Source of the DNA: an uncultured Massilia sp.
GTDB lineage: Bacteria; Pseudomonadota; Gammaproteobacteria; Burkholderiales; Burkholderiaceae
DNA length: 37,550 nucleotides
Direction of reading: 5' to 3'
Assembly: GCA_946886065.1 (NCBI GenBank)
Contig: CAMPHU010000017.1
Coordinates: forward strand, 1 to 37,550
Part shown: in pieces, positions 1-11,522 of the stretch
Numbering within the stretch: position 1 is the first letter of the stretch
Layout of the letters: each line of letters opens with the position of its first letter
Notes under the pieces: model-generated
What the model was told of the DNA's origin: nothing
The model's database searches: none
Seen by the model: only the letters and a program-made list of their open reading frames with translations
Program-made: the position numbers and the translations under genes

Positions 1-201
1 TATGCGCCGGCCTATTCCTACGGTTCGCAGATGCGCAGCGACAGCCGCTACGCGAACCGCCAGTGGGACGACGTCGAAGCCGACCTGCGCAGCGACTGGG
101 AAACCCGCCATCCCGGTTCGACCTGGGAGCGCATGAAGGCCGCGGTGCGCCGCGGCTGGGACCGCATGACGGACGACAACAGCAGCTCGCGCACCTACTG
201 A
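1..201 (+). CDS. C-terminal end of a repeat-containing stress-type protein (partial)
   Basis: The open frame enters from the left edge and ends at TGA 199-201, giving 66 visible residues. They match the second half of the ~80-residue repeat found three times in the next gene: a YGSQMR..SRY segment, then W-D-D-V-E, LRSDWETR, and a basic amphipathic end (WERMKAAVRRGWDRM). The first ~120 bases are also very similar in DNA to the first repeat of the downstream gene, so the two genes are probably tandem paralogues. The gene start and N-terminal domains lie outside the window. The repeat has no function I can name. The family looks like the small hydrophilic stress proteins found with DUF2382 and YflT domains, which is inference from the neighbour. 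Confidence 0.8.
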   Translation, partial: YAPAYSYGSQMRSDSRYANRQWDDVEADLRSDWETRHPGSTWERMKAAVRRGWDRMTDDNSSSRTY

Positions 202-239
202 GCTGGCACGGGGCCCGGCAAGCCGGGCCGGTCGCCACC

Positions 240-262
240 GGCGCCTTCGGGCGCCTTTTTTT
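240..262 (+). terminator. Rho-independent terminator
   Basis: A 6-bp GC stem (GGCGCC/GGCGCC) closed by a TTCG tetraloop is followed directly by seven T residues. It lies 38 bp after the stop of the partial gene and ends that transcript before the next gene starts. Confidence 0.9.
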
Positions 263-385
263 CGGCCGGAAACACAGTGGCGCAGGCCCGGCGGCGTGGC
301 GGCCCCGGCTGGGCAGTCGCGCGCCCGGCCCGGCGCGATTGGAGTAATCTCGATGCAACGGTCCAGCGAACGAGGAGCCCATCCG

Positions 386-2629
386 ATGTCCAGCACGACG
401 CCCGCACCCCAGCCACAGGAAGACAAGTCGATTCCGGTGATCGAGGAAAGGCTCGAACTGGGCACCCGTGTCGCCGAGACCGGCCGCGGCGTGCGGATCC
501 ACAAGACGGTGACGGAACAGCCCGTGACCATCGACGAACGCCTGGCGCGCGAGGAGCTGGAAGTCAGGCATGTCCCGGTGGACCGCATCGTCGCCGCCGA
601 CCAGGCGCCGTCGACCCGCTACGAAGGCGACACGCTGGTGGTGCCGGTTCTCGAGGAAGTGCTGGTGGTCGAACGCCGCCTGCGCATCAAGGAAGAACTG
701 CACATCACCCGGGTGCGGCGCCAGGAGCGCTTCCAGGACGAGGTCATGCTCAAGTCCGAGCAGGTCCACGTCGAGCGCTTTGACGAGTCGGGCGAGCCGC
801 GCGAACCGCGCGAGCCGCCGGAACACGCCAGTCCCGCGCGTACCGCCCGGACGCCCGCCGGCGGCATGACAACCACCATGACGGAGGAAACGACCATGCA
901 ACATACACTTGTAGCCGTGTTCGACGAGCGCACCGATGCGCAGAACGCCATGAACGAATTGCTGTCGTCGGGATTCTCCAGGGGGGAAGTGCGGCTCTCG
1001 AACGCCGACCCCACCGGCCAGACCGATAGCGCGACCGGCGAATCCGACATCGCCGGCGACCGCGACCTGGCCCACGACCGCGCCGGCGACAGCAGCAGCC
1101 TGGGCATTACCGCCAGCATCAAGCACTTCTTCAGCGACCTGTTCGGCAGCGACAATCCGGACCACGTCAGCCGCTACGAGGGCGCGGTGACCCGCGGCCA
1201 CCATGTGCTGACCGTGACCGCCGACTCGCTGCCGGAAGTCGAACGCGCCGCCGACATCATCGAGCGCTACGGCCCGACCGACATCGACGAGCAGGCGTCC
1301 GGCTTCGGCGAGGTGCCGTCCGGCGCCGGCGCCATGCGCATGGGCACCAGCAGCGGCATGCACGCGGCGCCGATGTCCGCGCAATCCTCGTCCACGCCGT
1401 CCTCGTCCTCCCCGTCGACACCGTCCTCGTCGTCCTCGCTGCAAGGCGGACAGGGCCTGCAGAACCAGCAGGCCCTGGACAATCCGGGCGACCGCAAGCT
1501 GTTCCAGCAGCAGTCGCTGAACCAGGCCGAACCGATGGGCACGACCTACCAGGAGCCGATGGGCAAGAGCGGCCTGGGCGCGACCGGCGGCACCTCGCTG
1601 CACGGCTCGACCATCCAGGAAAATCCGGTCCAGGGCTCGTCGCTGGAAGGCACGCCGCAAGGCCTCGGCATGGGCGGCTCGGTGCAAGGCTCGTCGACCG
1701 GCAACCCGATCCGCTCCGACTCGCAGCAGTACGCCGGCGGCGCGGCCGCCGCCGACGGCGCTGCGCGCCTGGCCTCCCAGCAGCGCGGCGGCTCACGCAT
1801 CTATTCGCGCGGCGGCATGGGCCAGTCCGGCTATTCGACCGGCTCGGACGTCGACGACGACACCTATTTCCGCGAGCATTTCAGCTCCACCTATGGCGCC
1901 GGCGGTGGCTCCTACGACGATTATGCGCCGGCCTACCGCTACGGCTCGCAGATGCGCGGCGACAGCCGCTACAGCAGCCGCGCGTGGGACGAGGTCGAGC
2001 CCGAACTGCGCAGCGACTGGGAAACCCGCAATCCGAACTCGGCGTGGGAGAGGATGAAGTCGGCCGTACGCCGGGGCTGGGACCGCATGGCGCGCGACGA
2101 CGACCAGGATTACTACCGCAGCCACTTCACGTCGAACTATGCGGGTTCGGGCAAGACCTATGATGAGTACGAGCCTGCCTATTCCTACGGCTCGGAGATG
2201 GCGCGCAGCAATATCTATCGCAACCGTCCATGGGATGAAGCGATGCCCAGCCTGCGCAATGACTGGGAAACCCGGACTGCGGGCAGCACCGCCGCCGCGA
2301 CCGGCTCGGCCTGGGAAGACATGAAGGATGCGGTGCGCCACGGCTGGAACCGCATGACCGGCGGCTTGTCGGCTGACGACGACAGCGAGTACCGCAAGCA
2401 CTATACCGCGACCTATGGCGCCAGCGGCGAGTCCTACGACACCTACCGCCCGGCCTACGAGTACGGCAGCGCGATGCACCGCAACCCGCAGTACAGCAAC
2501 CGCGCCTGGGACGACGAGCTCGAGAACGAGCTGCGCAGCGGCTGGCAAAGCCGCTATCCGGGCGGCCCGAGCACCTGGGACAAGGTCAAGGAAGCGGTGC
2601 GCCATGGCTGGAACCGCCTGACGTATTAA
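386..2629 (+). CDS. DUF2382 / YflT-like / triple C-terminal repeat stress protein (fusion)
   Basis: 747 residues from ATG 386, chosen because GAGGAG at 372-377 lies 8 bp upstream; an in-frame ATG at 353 has no such site. Residues ~12-130 are a DUF2382 (YsnF/AvaK-type) domain, rich in charged beta-strand text such as IPVIEERLELG and VLEEVLVVERRLRIKEELH. Residues ~171-320 resemble the general-stress YflT domain (TLVAVFDERTDAQNAMNELL, later YEGAVTRGHHVLTVTA). Residues ~330-480 are Ser-, Gln- and Gly-rich and probably disordered. From ~490 come three repeats of 81, 93 and 84 residues, each ending in a basic W..K.AVR.GW.R helix. A strong ribosome-binding site precedes the internal ATG at 896, exactly where the YflT domain begins, so this may be two genes that lost their separating stop. 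Role in stress tolerance is inferred from the domains; no catalytic residues are visible. Confidence 0.85.
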   Translation: MSSTTPAPQPQEDKSIPVIEERLELGTRVAETGRGVRIHKTVTEQPVTIDERLAREELEVRHVPVDRIVAADQAPSTRYEGDTLVVPVLEEVLVVERRLRIKEELHITRVRRQERFQDEVMLKSEQVHVERFDESGEPREPREPPEHASPARTARTPAGGMTTTMTEETTMQHTLVAVFDERTDAQNAMNELLSSGFSRGEVRLSNADPTGQTDSATGESDIAGDRDLAHDRAGDSSSLGITASIKHFFSDLFGSDNPDHVSRYEGAVTRGHHVLTVTADSLPEVERAADIIERYGPTDIDEQASGFGEVPSGAGAMRMGTSSGMHAAPMSAQSSSTPSSSSPSTPSSSSSLQGGQGLQNQQALDNPGDRKLFQQQSLNQAEPMGTTYQEPMGKSGLGATGGTSLHGSTIQENPVQGSSLEGTPQGLGMGGSVQGSSTGNPIRSDSQQYAGGAAAADGAARLASQQRGGSRIYSRGGMGQSGYSTGSDVDDDTYFREHFSSTYGAGGGSYDDYAPAYRYGSQMRGDSRYSSRAWDEVEPELRSDWETRNPNSAWERMKSAVRRGWDRMARDDDQDYYRSHFTSNYAGSGKTYDEYEPAYSYGSEMARSNIYRNRPWDEAMPSLRNDWETRTAGSTAAATGSAWEDMKDAVRHGWNRMTGGLSADDDSEYRKHYTATYGASGESYDTYRPAYEYGSAMHRNPQYSNRAWDDELENELRSGWQSRYPGGPSTWDKVKEAVRHGWNRLTY
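883..898 (+). promoter_or_regulatory. Internal ribosome-binding site and ATG inside the fusion gene
   Basis: GGAGGA at 883-888 lies 7 bp upstream of the in-frame ATG at 896. Initiation here would give a free YflT-repeat protein of 577 residues (747 minus 170). No stop codon separates it from the DUF2382 part. Confidence 0.6.
1853..2626 (+). repeat. Three tandem ~80-90-codon repeats
   Basis: Units begin at 1853, 2096 and 2375 (243, 279 and ~252 bp). Each encodes D-D-x-x-Y-[FYR]-R-x-H-[FY], then Y-D-x-Y-x-P-A-Y-x-Y-G-S, N/S-R-x-W-D-E, an L-R-x-[DG]-W-x-[ST]-R segment and a basic helix with V-R-x-G-W-[DN]-R. The second unit carries an extra Ala/Thr-rich insert before its basic helix. A fourth copy, incomplete in view, lies at 1-198 in the upstream paralogue. 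Confidence 0.9.
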
Positions 2630-2654
2630 TCTTCGCAGATCCTTCCAAAAGGAC

Positions 2655-2683
2655 AGCGGCGCCCGAGGGCGCCGCTCTTTTCT
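2655..2683 (+). terminator. Rho-independent terminator, possibly bidirectional
   Basis: A perfect 9-bp stem (AGCGGCGCC / GGCGCCGCT) with a CGAG loop is followed by CTTTTCT. It sits between the convergent fusion gene and the M16 protease gene. On the minus strand the hairpin is followed by GTCCTTTT, a weaker T tract, so it may serve both genes. Confidence 0.85.
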
Positions 2684-2701
2684 ACCCTGCCGGCCGGAGG
2701 C

Positions 2702-5575
<2,874 letters not shown>

Positions 5576-5676
5576 GTTGTCTCCTTGGAAAATATACTAA
5601 GCGCGCAGGATAGAATATTCGACAAGGAAAGAACAGCGGATTCAGGCATGCAGTTGCGGTGTGAGCGCTATAGTCT

Positions 5677-6696
5677 TCAGGCGGCTTCGCTCATCGGCAG
5701 GCTGATGCGGTTGCGCCCCAGGTGCTTGGCGCGGTAGAGGGCGGCGTCGGCGATGGCCACCAGCTGGCTGGCGTTGTTGTCCGGTCCGGCGATGGCGGTG
5801 GCGGCGCCGATCGAGACCGTCACGTGCTTTCCCGGCGCGAAGCGGCAGGGCAGCTGCAGCTGCTCCACCCGGGCGCGGATGCGCTCGGCGACGATGGCCG
5901 CGCCCTTGAGCGACTGGTTGGGCAGGATCACGGCGAATTCCTCGCCGCCATAGCGCGCCACCAGGTCGTTGGCCCGCATCTCGCTCGCCACCGCCCTGGC
6001 GACACGCTTCAGGCATTCGTCGCCGCCCAGGTGGCCGTGGGCGTCGTTGTAGGCCTTGAAATTGTCGACGTCGACCATCAGCAGCGACAGCGGCTGCTGC
6101 TGGCGCAGGGCGCGCGCCCACTCGGCGTGCAGGGTGTCGTCGAAGCAGCGGCGGTTGGCCAGGCCGGTAAGGCCGTCGCGGGTGGCCAGCTGTTCCAGGG
6201 CCACCTGGGCCATCTTTTCGTCGGTGAGGTCGCGCAGGGTCTCGACCACGGCCGACAGCCGCCCGCCGCCGTCGAAGATCGGGCTGGCATCGGCCGCCAG
6301 GTAGCGCCGCCGCCCGGCGCGCGGCATGTCGCACCAGCTTTCGACCGACAGGCCCGCCGCCGGCTGGCTTGCGGACTGGGGCGCGTCATGCGGGTAGAGG
6401 CGGCGCGCCTCGTCGGCGCGGCCCTGCAGCACCAGGTCGGCCAGGGTGGGCTGCCGCTGCTCGTGGAAGCTGCGCCAGTGGTCGCTGGTGCCCAGCATTT
6501 CGTCGGCCGGGACGCCGGTCAGGTGCTCGCAAGCGCGGTTCCAGATCATCACGCGCGACCGGGTGTCGAGCACGAACACGGGCACCGACAGGCTCTCCAT
6601 CAGCTGCCCGACGAAAGCCACGTCCTGGACCATGCCGAAAGGGCCGGGCGCCGGGGCGTGCAGGTGGCTGCCCGGGTTGGGAAGGGTGCTGATCAT
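5677..6696 (-). CDS. PAS-GGDEF diguanylate cyclase
   Basis: 339 residues, no membrane segment, so cytosolic. A PAS domain spans about residues 28-165 (SVPVFVLDTRSRVMIWNRACE, then VVETLRDLTDEK, typical of PAS ending in a linker helix). The GGDEF domain spans about 170-335, beginning with ATRDGLTGLANRR. The active-site motif is GGEEF at 250-254 and the metal-binding Asp is in MVDVDNFKAYND. An RxxD inhibitory site (R241-A-N-D244) lies exactly five residues before the motif. The enzyme should make cyclic di-GMP from two GTP and be product-inhibited. It probably responds to a ligand or partner through the PAS domain. The start at 6696 has AAGGAC a few bases upstream. The upstream neighbour is a degenerate sensor kinase on the same strand, so the two may act in one signalling unit, but that is inference. 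Confidence 0.95.
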   Translation of the reverse strand: MISTLPNPGSHLHAPAPGPFGMVQDVAFVGQLMESLSVPVFVLDTRSRVMIWNRACEHLTGVPADEMLGTSDHWRSFHEQRQPTLADLVLQGRADEARRLYPHDAPQSASQPAAGLSVESWCDMPRAGRRRYLAADASPIFDGGGRLSAVVETLRDLTDEKMAQVALEQLATRDGLTGLANRRCFDDTLHAEWARALRQQQPLSLLMVDVDNFKAYNDAHGHLGGDECLKRVARAVASEMRANDLVARYGGEEFAVILPNQSLKGAAIVAERIRARVEQLQLPCRFAPGKHVTVSIGAATAIAGPDNNASQLVAIADAALYRAKHLGRNRISLPMSEAA

Positions 6697-6820
6697 GAGC
6701 CGTCCTTTGCAGTCGCGCTAAGCGGCCGGATGGCCGCTGCTAGGAAGCAATTCTGCTACCGCGAAAGAAAGAACTTATTGATTTTCAGCAAGAAGACGGC
6801 CGTGCCCGGCCCGGTCCGGA

Positions 6821-7729
6821 TCAGCCCATTTCGGCGAGTTCCCGGACGGGGATGGTGAGCAGCATGCGCCGTCGGCCGGCCTGCGGCACGGCGATCCGCA
6901 GGCTGGCGTCCAGGGCCTGCAGCCGTTCGTGCACTTCTTCGGGCAGGCTGTCGCGGCCGACGGCCTCGCCGCCGTCGATTTGCAGGCTCAGCCGGTCGGC
7001 GCCCTCGGCCAGGCGCACCTGCAGCGCGCAGGACGGCTCGTGGGCGGCGGCGGCCGCCACTTCCTGAACCAGGCGGAACACGGCCAGGCTGGCGGCCCGG
7101 TCCGCCGGGCGTGGCGCCGCCGGGTCGAGGCCGGCGTCGAAACGGTAGCGCAGGCCGGACAGGCGCGCCTGGTCCCGGAGCACGCGCTCCAGCGCCTGGC
7201 GCAAGCCCTCCTGATGCCCGATCGGCCGCAGGCCGCCGGCCACCGCCCGGACCGCCGTGATCGCCCCGTCGACCTTGGCGAGTGCGCCGTCGAGGCGGCT
7301 GGCCAGCTGGGGAGGGGCGTCCACGCTGTCGTGCAGGCGAGTGAGCTCGGCCCGCAGGCGGCTCAGCCGGTGGCCGAGCTGGTCATTCAGGTCGCGCGCA
7401 ATGCGCGAGCGCTCGCCTTCGCGCACGCCTTCCTGGCGCCGGACCAGCCGGCACAGCACGTCGTGGTGCTCCGCCAGCGCCTGGTCGGCGTGGGTGCGCG
7501 CCTCGCGTTCGGCGGCGAGCTGCAGCTGCAGGGCATGGGCGCGTTCCTCGGTATTGACGCTGCGGCGCAGGCCGAGGAAGGCCAGCAGCAGCGCCGCCAG
7601 GGTCACCAGCACGCAGGCCAGCAGCTCGGGCGGCACCGAACGCAGCGCCGCCGGCACCGGCAGCACGGCCCAGGCCGGGGAGGGGGCGGCGGCGATCAGG
7701 GGGACTAGGAATGCTGTGGGCTTGGTCAT
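6821..7729 (-). CDS. Degenerate NarX/DesK-type sensor histidine kinase (predicted pseudokinase)
   Basis: 302 residues. An N-terminal signal or membrane region (~5-28) and a clear membrane helix (~34-54) are followed by a coiled coil (~60-105). A HisKA_3-type dimerisation segment follows, EGERSRIARDLNDQLGHRLS. In this family the phospho-acceptor is the His of the RELHDxxG motif; here residue 115 is Asn (AAT at 7385-7387, one base from CAT). The C-terminal ATPase-like part is also degenerate: the N-box region reads LVQEVAAAAAHEP with no conserved Asn, the G1 box is replaced by QIDGGEAVG, and no G2 box is seen. The protein should not autophosphorylate and more likely works as a scaffold, antagonist or ligand sensor. 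The start ATG 7727-7729 has AAGGA upstream. No response regulator is adjacent; the next gene downstream is the GGDEF cyclase, 124 bp away. Confidence 0.8.
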   Translation of the reverse strand: MTKPTAFLVPLIAAAPSPAWAVLPVPAALRSVPPELLACVLVTLAALLLAFLGLRRSVNTEERAHALQLQLAAEREARTHADQALAEHHDVLCRLVRRQEGVREGERSRIARDLNDQLGHRLSRLRAELTRLHDSVDAPPQLASRLDGALAKVDGAITAVRAVAGGLRPIGHQEGLRQALERVLRDQARLSGLRYRFDAGLDPAAPRPADRAASLAVFRLVQEVAAAAAHEPSCALQVRLAEGADRLSLQIDGGEAVGRDSLPEEVHERLQALDASLRIAVPQAGRRRMLLTIPVRELAEMG

Positions 7730-7894
7730 GGCGTCCTTCTTACGCTGTTCGGAATGTTCCGCAAGACTTCGGTAAGAACTTACAGCGCGGCAGACCTGAA
7801 AATATTGTCAATGCTCAAGTTTTGCACAGTTGGCCAGCTTGCCATGCGGCGCCTTCCGGGGCCCGCCGCAGGTGCGCCCGGCGCCATGGCGCGC

Positions 7895-7900
7895 TATAAT
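7895..7900 (+). promoter_or_regulatory. Possible -10 element upstream of queE
   Basis: A perfect TATAAT lies 32 bp before the queE start, in the only short AT-rich patch of this intergenic region. No good -35 is seen 16-18 bp upstream, so the assignment is tentative. Confidence 0.35.
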
Positions 7901-7932
7901 GGAAGGTTGACGAGCGCCCTACCTTATATAAC

Positions 7933-8568
7933 GTGACCTATAGCATCAAAGAAATCTTCTATACCCTGCAGGGCGAAGGCGCCCATGCGGGGCGTCCGGC
8001 CGTGTTTTGCCGCTTCTCGGGCTGCAACCTGTGGACCGGCCGCGAGGAAGACCGCACCAGCGCGGTGTGCACCTTCTGCGACACCGATTTCGTCGGCACT
8101 GACGGCGAACGCGGCGGCAAGTTCAAGGATCCGGCCGCCCTGGCCGCCGAGATCGACAGCCTGTGGCCGTCCACGCATGCCGCCAGCAAGTACGTGGTCT
8201 TCACCGGCGGCGAACCGCTGCTGCAACTGGACGCGGCCCTCATCGGCGCCATGCACGCGTGCGGCTTCACCATCGCCATCGAGACCAACGGCACCCTGCC
8301 GGTGCCCGAGGGCGTCGACTGGGTGTGCGTGAGCCCGAAGATGGGCGCCAGGCTGGTGGTCGGCAAGGGCAACGAGATCAAGGTGGTGATTCCACAGGCG
8401 AACCAGGACCTGTCCGTCTACGAGGGACTGGACTTCGAGAATTTCTATGTCCAGCCGATGGACGGTCCGCTGGCCGCCCACAACACGCGCCTGGCGATCG
8501 AGACCTGCCGCCGCAACCCCAAGTGGAAGCTCAGCCTCCAGACCCATAAACTGCTCCAGATCCCTTAA
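7933..8568 (+). CDS. queE: 7-carboxy-7-deazaguanine synthase (radical SAM)
   Basis: 211 residues from a GTG start. QueE converts 6-carboxy-tetrahydropterin to 7-carboxy-7-deazaguanine in the preQ0/queuosine pathway, using S-adenosylmethionine, a [4Fe-4S] cluster and Mg2+. The N-terminus MTYSIKEIFYTLQGEG is typical of the family. The cluster ligands are C31, C46 and C49, that is CX14CX2C instead of the usual CX3CX2C, the expanded loop known from Burkholderia QueE. FTGGEPLLQ is the SAM-binding glycine motif. The gene is followed 20 bp later by queD, the preceding enzyme of the pathway, and then by tadA. Confidence 0.97.
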   Translation: MTYSIKEIFYTLQGEGAHAGRPAVFCRFSGCNLWTGREEDRTSAVCTFCDTDFVGTDGERGGKFKDPAALAAEIDSLWPSTHAASKYVVFTGGEPLLQLDAALIGAMHACGFTIAIETNGTLPVPEGVDWVCVSPKMGARLVVGKGNEIKVVIPQANQDLSVYEGLDFENFYVQPMDGPLAAHNTRLAIETCRRNPKWKLSLQTHKLLQIP

Positions 8569-8588
8569 TTAAGAGTTAACAAGCTTCC

Positions 8589-9513
<925 letters not shown>

Positions 9514-9678
9514 CTCCGGCCCGGGCCCGCAGCTGGCGGGCTCGTGACTTGTCCCGCATGAGCGCCACCCCCGCGGCGAAAGTGCTATGCTGGTTCCAAG
9601 CCGTCCTGCGCGGCGACCGGAGAGAGCCTAACCACATCGAAACGGCGTAGAGTATGCGGCGCCGATGCCGAACCTGCC

Positions 9679-10605
9679 ATGCCGACCCTGAACGCCAATG
9701 GACTGCGTATCGCCTTCGACACCGCGGGCGACCCCAAAGCCGTGCCCCTGCTGCTGGTGCACGGCCTGGGCATGCAGCTGACCGCCTGGCCCGAGGAGTT
9801 TGTCGAGGGCCTGGTCGAGCTCGGCTTCTATGTGATCCGCTTCGACAACCGCGATTGCGGGCTCTCGACCAAGTTCGAGCAGGCCGGCGTGCCGAACCTG
9901 TTCCTGGCGCGGCTCAAGGCCAGGCTGGGCTGGCCCCTGCGTCCCGCCTACCGGCTGGAAGACATGGCCGACGATGCCCTGGGCGTGCTGTCGGCCCTGG
10001 GAGTGGCCCGCGCCCATGTGGTGGGGGTCTCGATGGGCGGCATGGTGGCCCAGATCCTGGCGGCGCGTCACCCGCAGCGGGTACTGAGCCTGACCTCCAT
10101 CATGTCCAGCAGCGGCCGCCGCGGCCTGCCGGGTCCCTTGCCCCGCGTACGCCAGGCGCTGGCGCGCAAGCCGGCCAGGCCCGCCGACCTGGACAGCATC
10201 GTCGACCACACGGTGGCCCTGTTGCGGGAAATCGGCAGCCCCGCCTATCCCACGCCCGAAAAAGCCCTGCGCAAGCGCGTGGCGCGCACACTGCGCCGCA
10301 GCTATTGCCCGGGCGGCCTCGCGCGCCAGATGATGGCGGTGGCCGCCGGCGGCGACCGCAGCGCCGAGCTGCGCCGCATCGGCGCGCCCACGCTCGTGAT
10401 CCACGGCGCCGCCGACCCCCTGGTGCCGCTGGCCTGCGGCCAGGACACGGCCGAACGGATCCCCGGCGCCCGGCTCGAGGTCATCGAGGGCATGGGGCAC
10501 GACCTGCCGCCCCAGCTGGTGGAGCGGCTCCTCGCCTTGATCGACGCCCATGCGCGCGGTAAGATGTTGCCAGACTCAACACCGCGGCTCTTCGTCAAAC
10601 AGTGA
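9679..10605 (+). CDS. Alpha/beta-fold hydrolase
   Basis: 308 residues. The fold is recognisable from LLLVHGLGMQLTAWP (oxyanion region), the FDNRDCGLS strand-turn, and the nucleophile elbow GVSMGGM. The acid and His lie in the C-terminal HGAADPLVPL and GMGHDLPP segments. The closest type I recognise is the PRK-like hydrolases annotated as aclacinomycin methylesterase or lipase; the substrate is unknown. The start ATG 9679 has no strong ribosome-binding site. Its stop overlaps the GTG start of ldcA by 4 bp (GTGA), so the two are translationally coupled. Confidence 0.9.
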   Translation: MPTLNANGLRIAFDTAGDPKAVPLLLVHGLGMQLTAWPEEFVEGLVELGFYVIRFDNRDCGLSTKFEQAGVPNLFLARLKARLGWPLRPAYRLEDMADDALGVLSALGVARAHVVGVSMGGMVAQILAARHPQRVLSLTSIMSSSGRRGLPGPLPRVRQALARKPARPADLDSIVDHTVALLREIGSPAYPTPEKALRKRVARTLRRSYCPGGLARQMMAVAAGGDRSAELRRIGAPTLVIHGAADPLVPLACGQDTAERIPGARLEVIEGMGHDLPPQLVERLLALIDAHARGKMLPDSTPRLFVKQ

Positions 10606-11519
10606 TTTCCCCACACATCGGCATTGCCATCGTGGCGCCGGGCGGCTACACGTCCGACCCCGCGACCGTCGAGCGCGCCATCGCGCGCCTCGAAGCCCAG
10701 GGCTGCCTGGTCCATAACTATTACGACCATGCGGCCATCCACCAGCGCTTCGGCGGCACCGACGAAGGGCGGCTGGCGCAGCTGCGCGCGGCCGTGGCCG
10801 ACCCCGATGTCCAGCTGATCATCGCCCTGCGCGGCGCCTACGGGATGACCCGGCTGCTGCCGTCCATCGATTTCGAGGCGATCGCGGCGAGCGGAAAGAT
10901 CGTGGTCGGCTTTTCCGATGTCACGGCCCTGCAGATGGGCCTGATGGCGAAAACCGGCGCCCTGAGCTATGCGGGGCCAATGATCGCCGGCGATTTCGGC
11001 GCCAGGGAGCTCGAAAGCTTCACCATCGACGACTTCTGGCGCTGCCTGGCGGGCCCCACCCATACCATCCGCGAACAGGCGGCCGGCAACCCCGCGCTGG
11101 AAGTGTGCGGCACCGTCTGGGGCGGCAACCTGGCAATGATCGTCTCGCTGCTGGGAACGCCGTACTTCCCCCGGGTCGACGGCGGCATCCTGTGGGTCGA
11201 AGACATCAACGAGCATCCCTACCGCGTGGAGCGCATGCTGCTCCAGCTCCAGCAGGCCGGGGTGCTGGACCGGCAGCGCGCCGTGATCCTGGGCGACATC
11301 TCGGGCTACCGCCTGAGCCCGCAGGACAATGGCTACGACTTCGACACGATGCTGGCCTACCTGCGCGCGAGCTTGCCGGTGCCGGTCCTGACCGGCCTGA
11401 GCTTTGGCCACATCCAGCGCCGCGTGACCATTCCGTTCGGGGCCCAGGGCCGCCTGGCGTCGAACGCCGAAGGCTTCACGCTCACGCTGTCGGATTACCC
11501 GACCCTTCGTCGCAGCTGA
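10602..11519 (+). CDS. ldcA: Muramoyltetrapeptide LD-carboxypeptidase (peptidase S66)
   Basis: 305 residues from a GTG start. LdcA removes the terminal D-Ala from murein tetrapeptides during cell-wall recycling in the cytoplasm. S66 features are seen in order: IGIAIVAPGGY near the N-terminus, LRGAYGMTRLLPSIDF, the nucleophile S105 in VVGFSDVTAL, a probable catalytic Glu in WVEDINEHPYRVERML, and the catalytic His in GLSFGHIQRRVTIPFG. There is no signal peptide. It sits between a hydrolase (4-bp overlap) and an FAD oxidoreductase (3-bp gap), so all three form one operon. Confidence 0.95.
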   Translation: MISPHIGIAIVAPGGYTSDPATVERAIARLEAQGCLVHNYYDHAAIHQRFGGTDEGRLAQLRAAVADPDVQLIIALRGAYGMTRLLPSIDFEAIAASGKIVVGFSDVTALQMGLMAKTGALSYAGPMIAGDFGARELESFTIDDFWRCLAGPTHTIREQAAGNPALEVCGTVWGGNLAMIVSLLGTPYFPRVDGGILWVEDINEHPYRVERMLLQLQQAGVLDRQRAVILGDISGYRLSPQDNGYDFDTMLAYLRASLPVPVLTGLSFGHIQRRVTIPFGAQGRLASNAEGFTLTLSDYPTLRRS

Positions 11520-11522
11520 ACT

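Noticed and set aside
1378..1440. Simple-sequence repeat as a phase-variable tract
   Set aside because: The Ser/Pro codon-rich TCGTCC-type stretch is irregular and lacks a run of identical units long enough for slippage.
7900..7932. preQ1 riboswitch upstream of queE
   Set aside because: An AAGGT/ACCTT pair is present, but the characteristic A-rich tail and loop sequence of the preQ1 class are absent, and queE-queD make rather than salvage the precursor.
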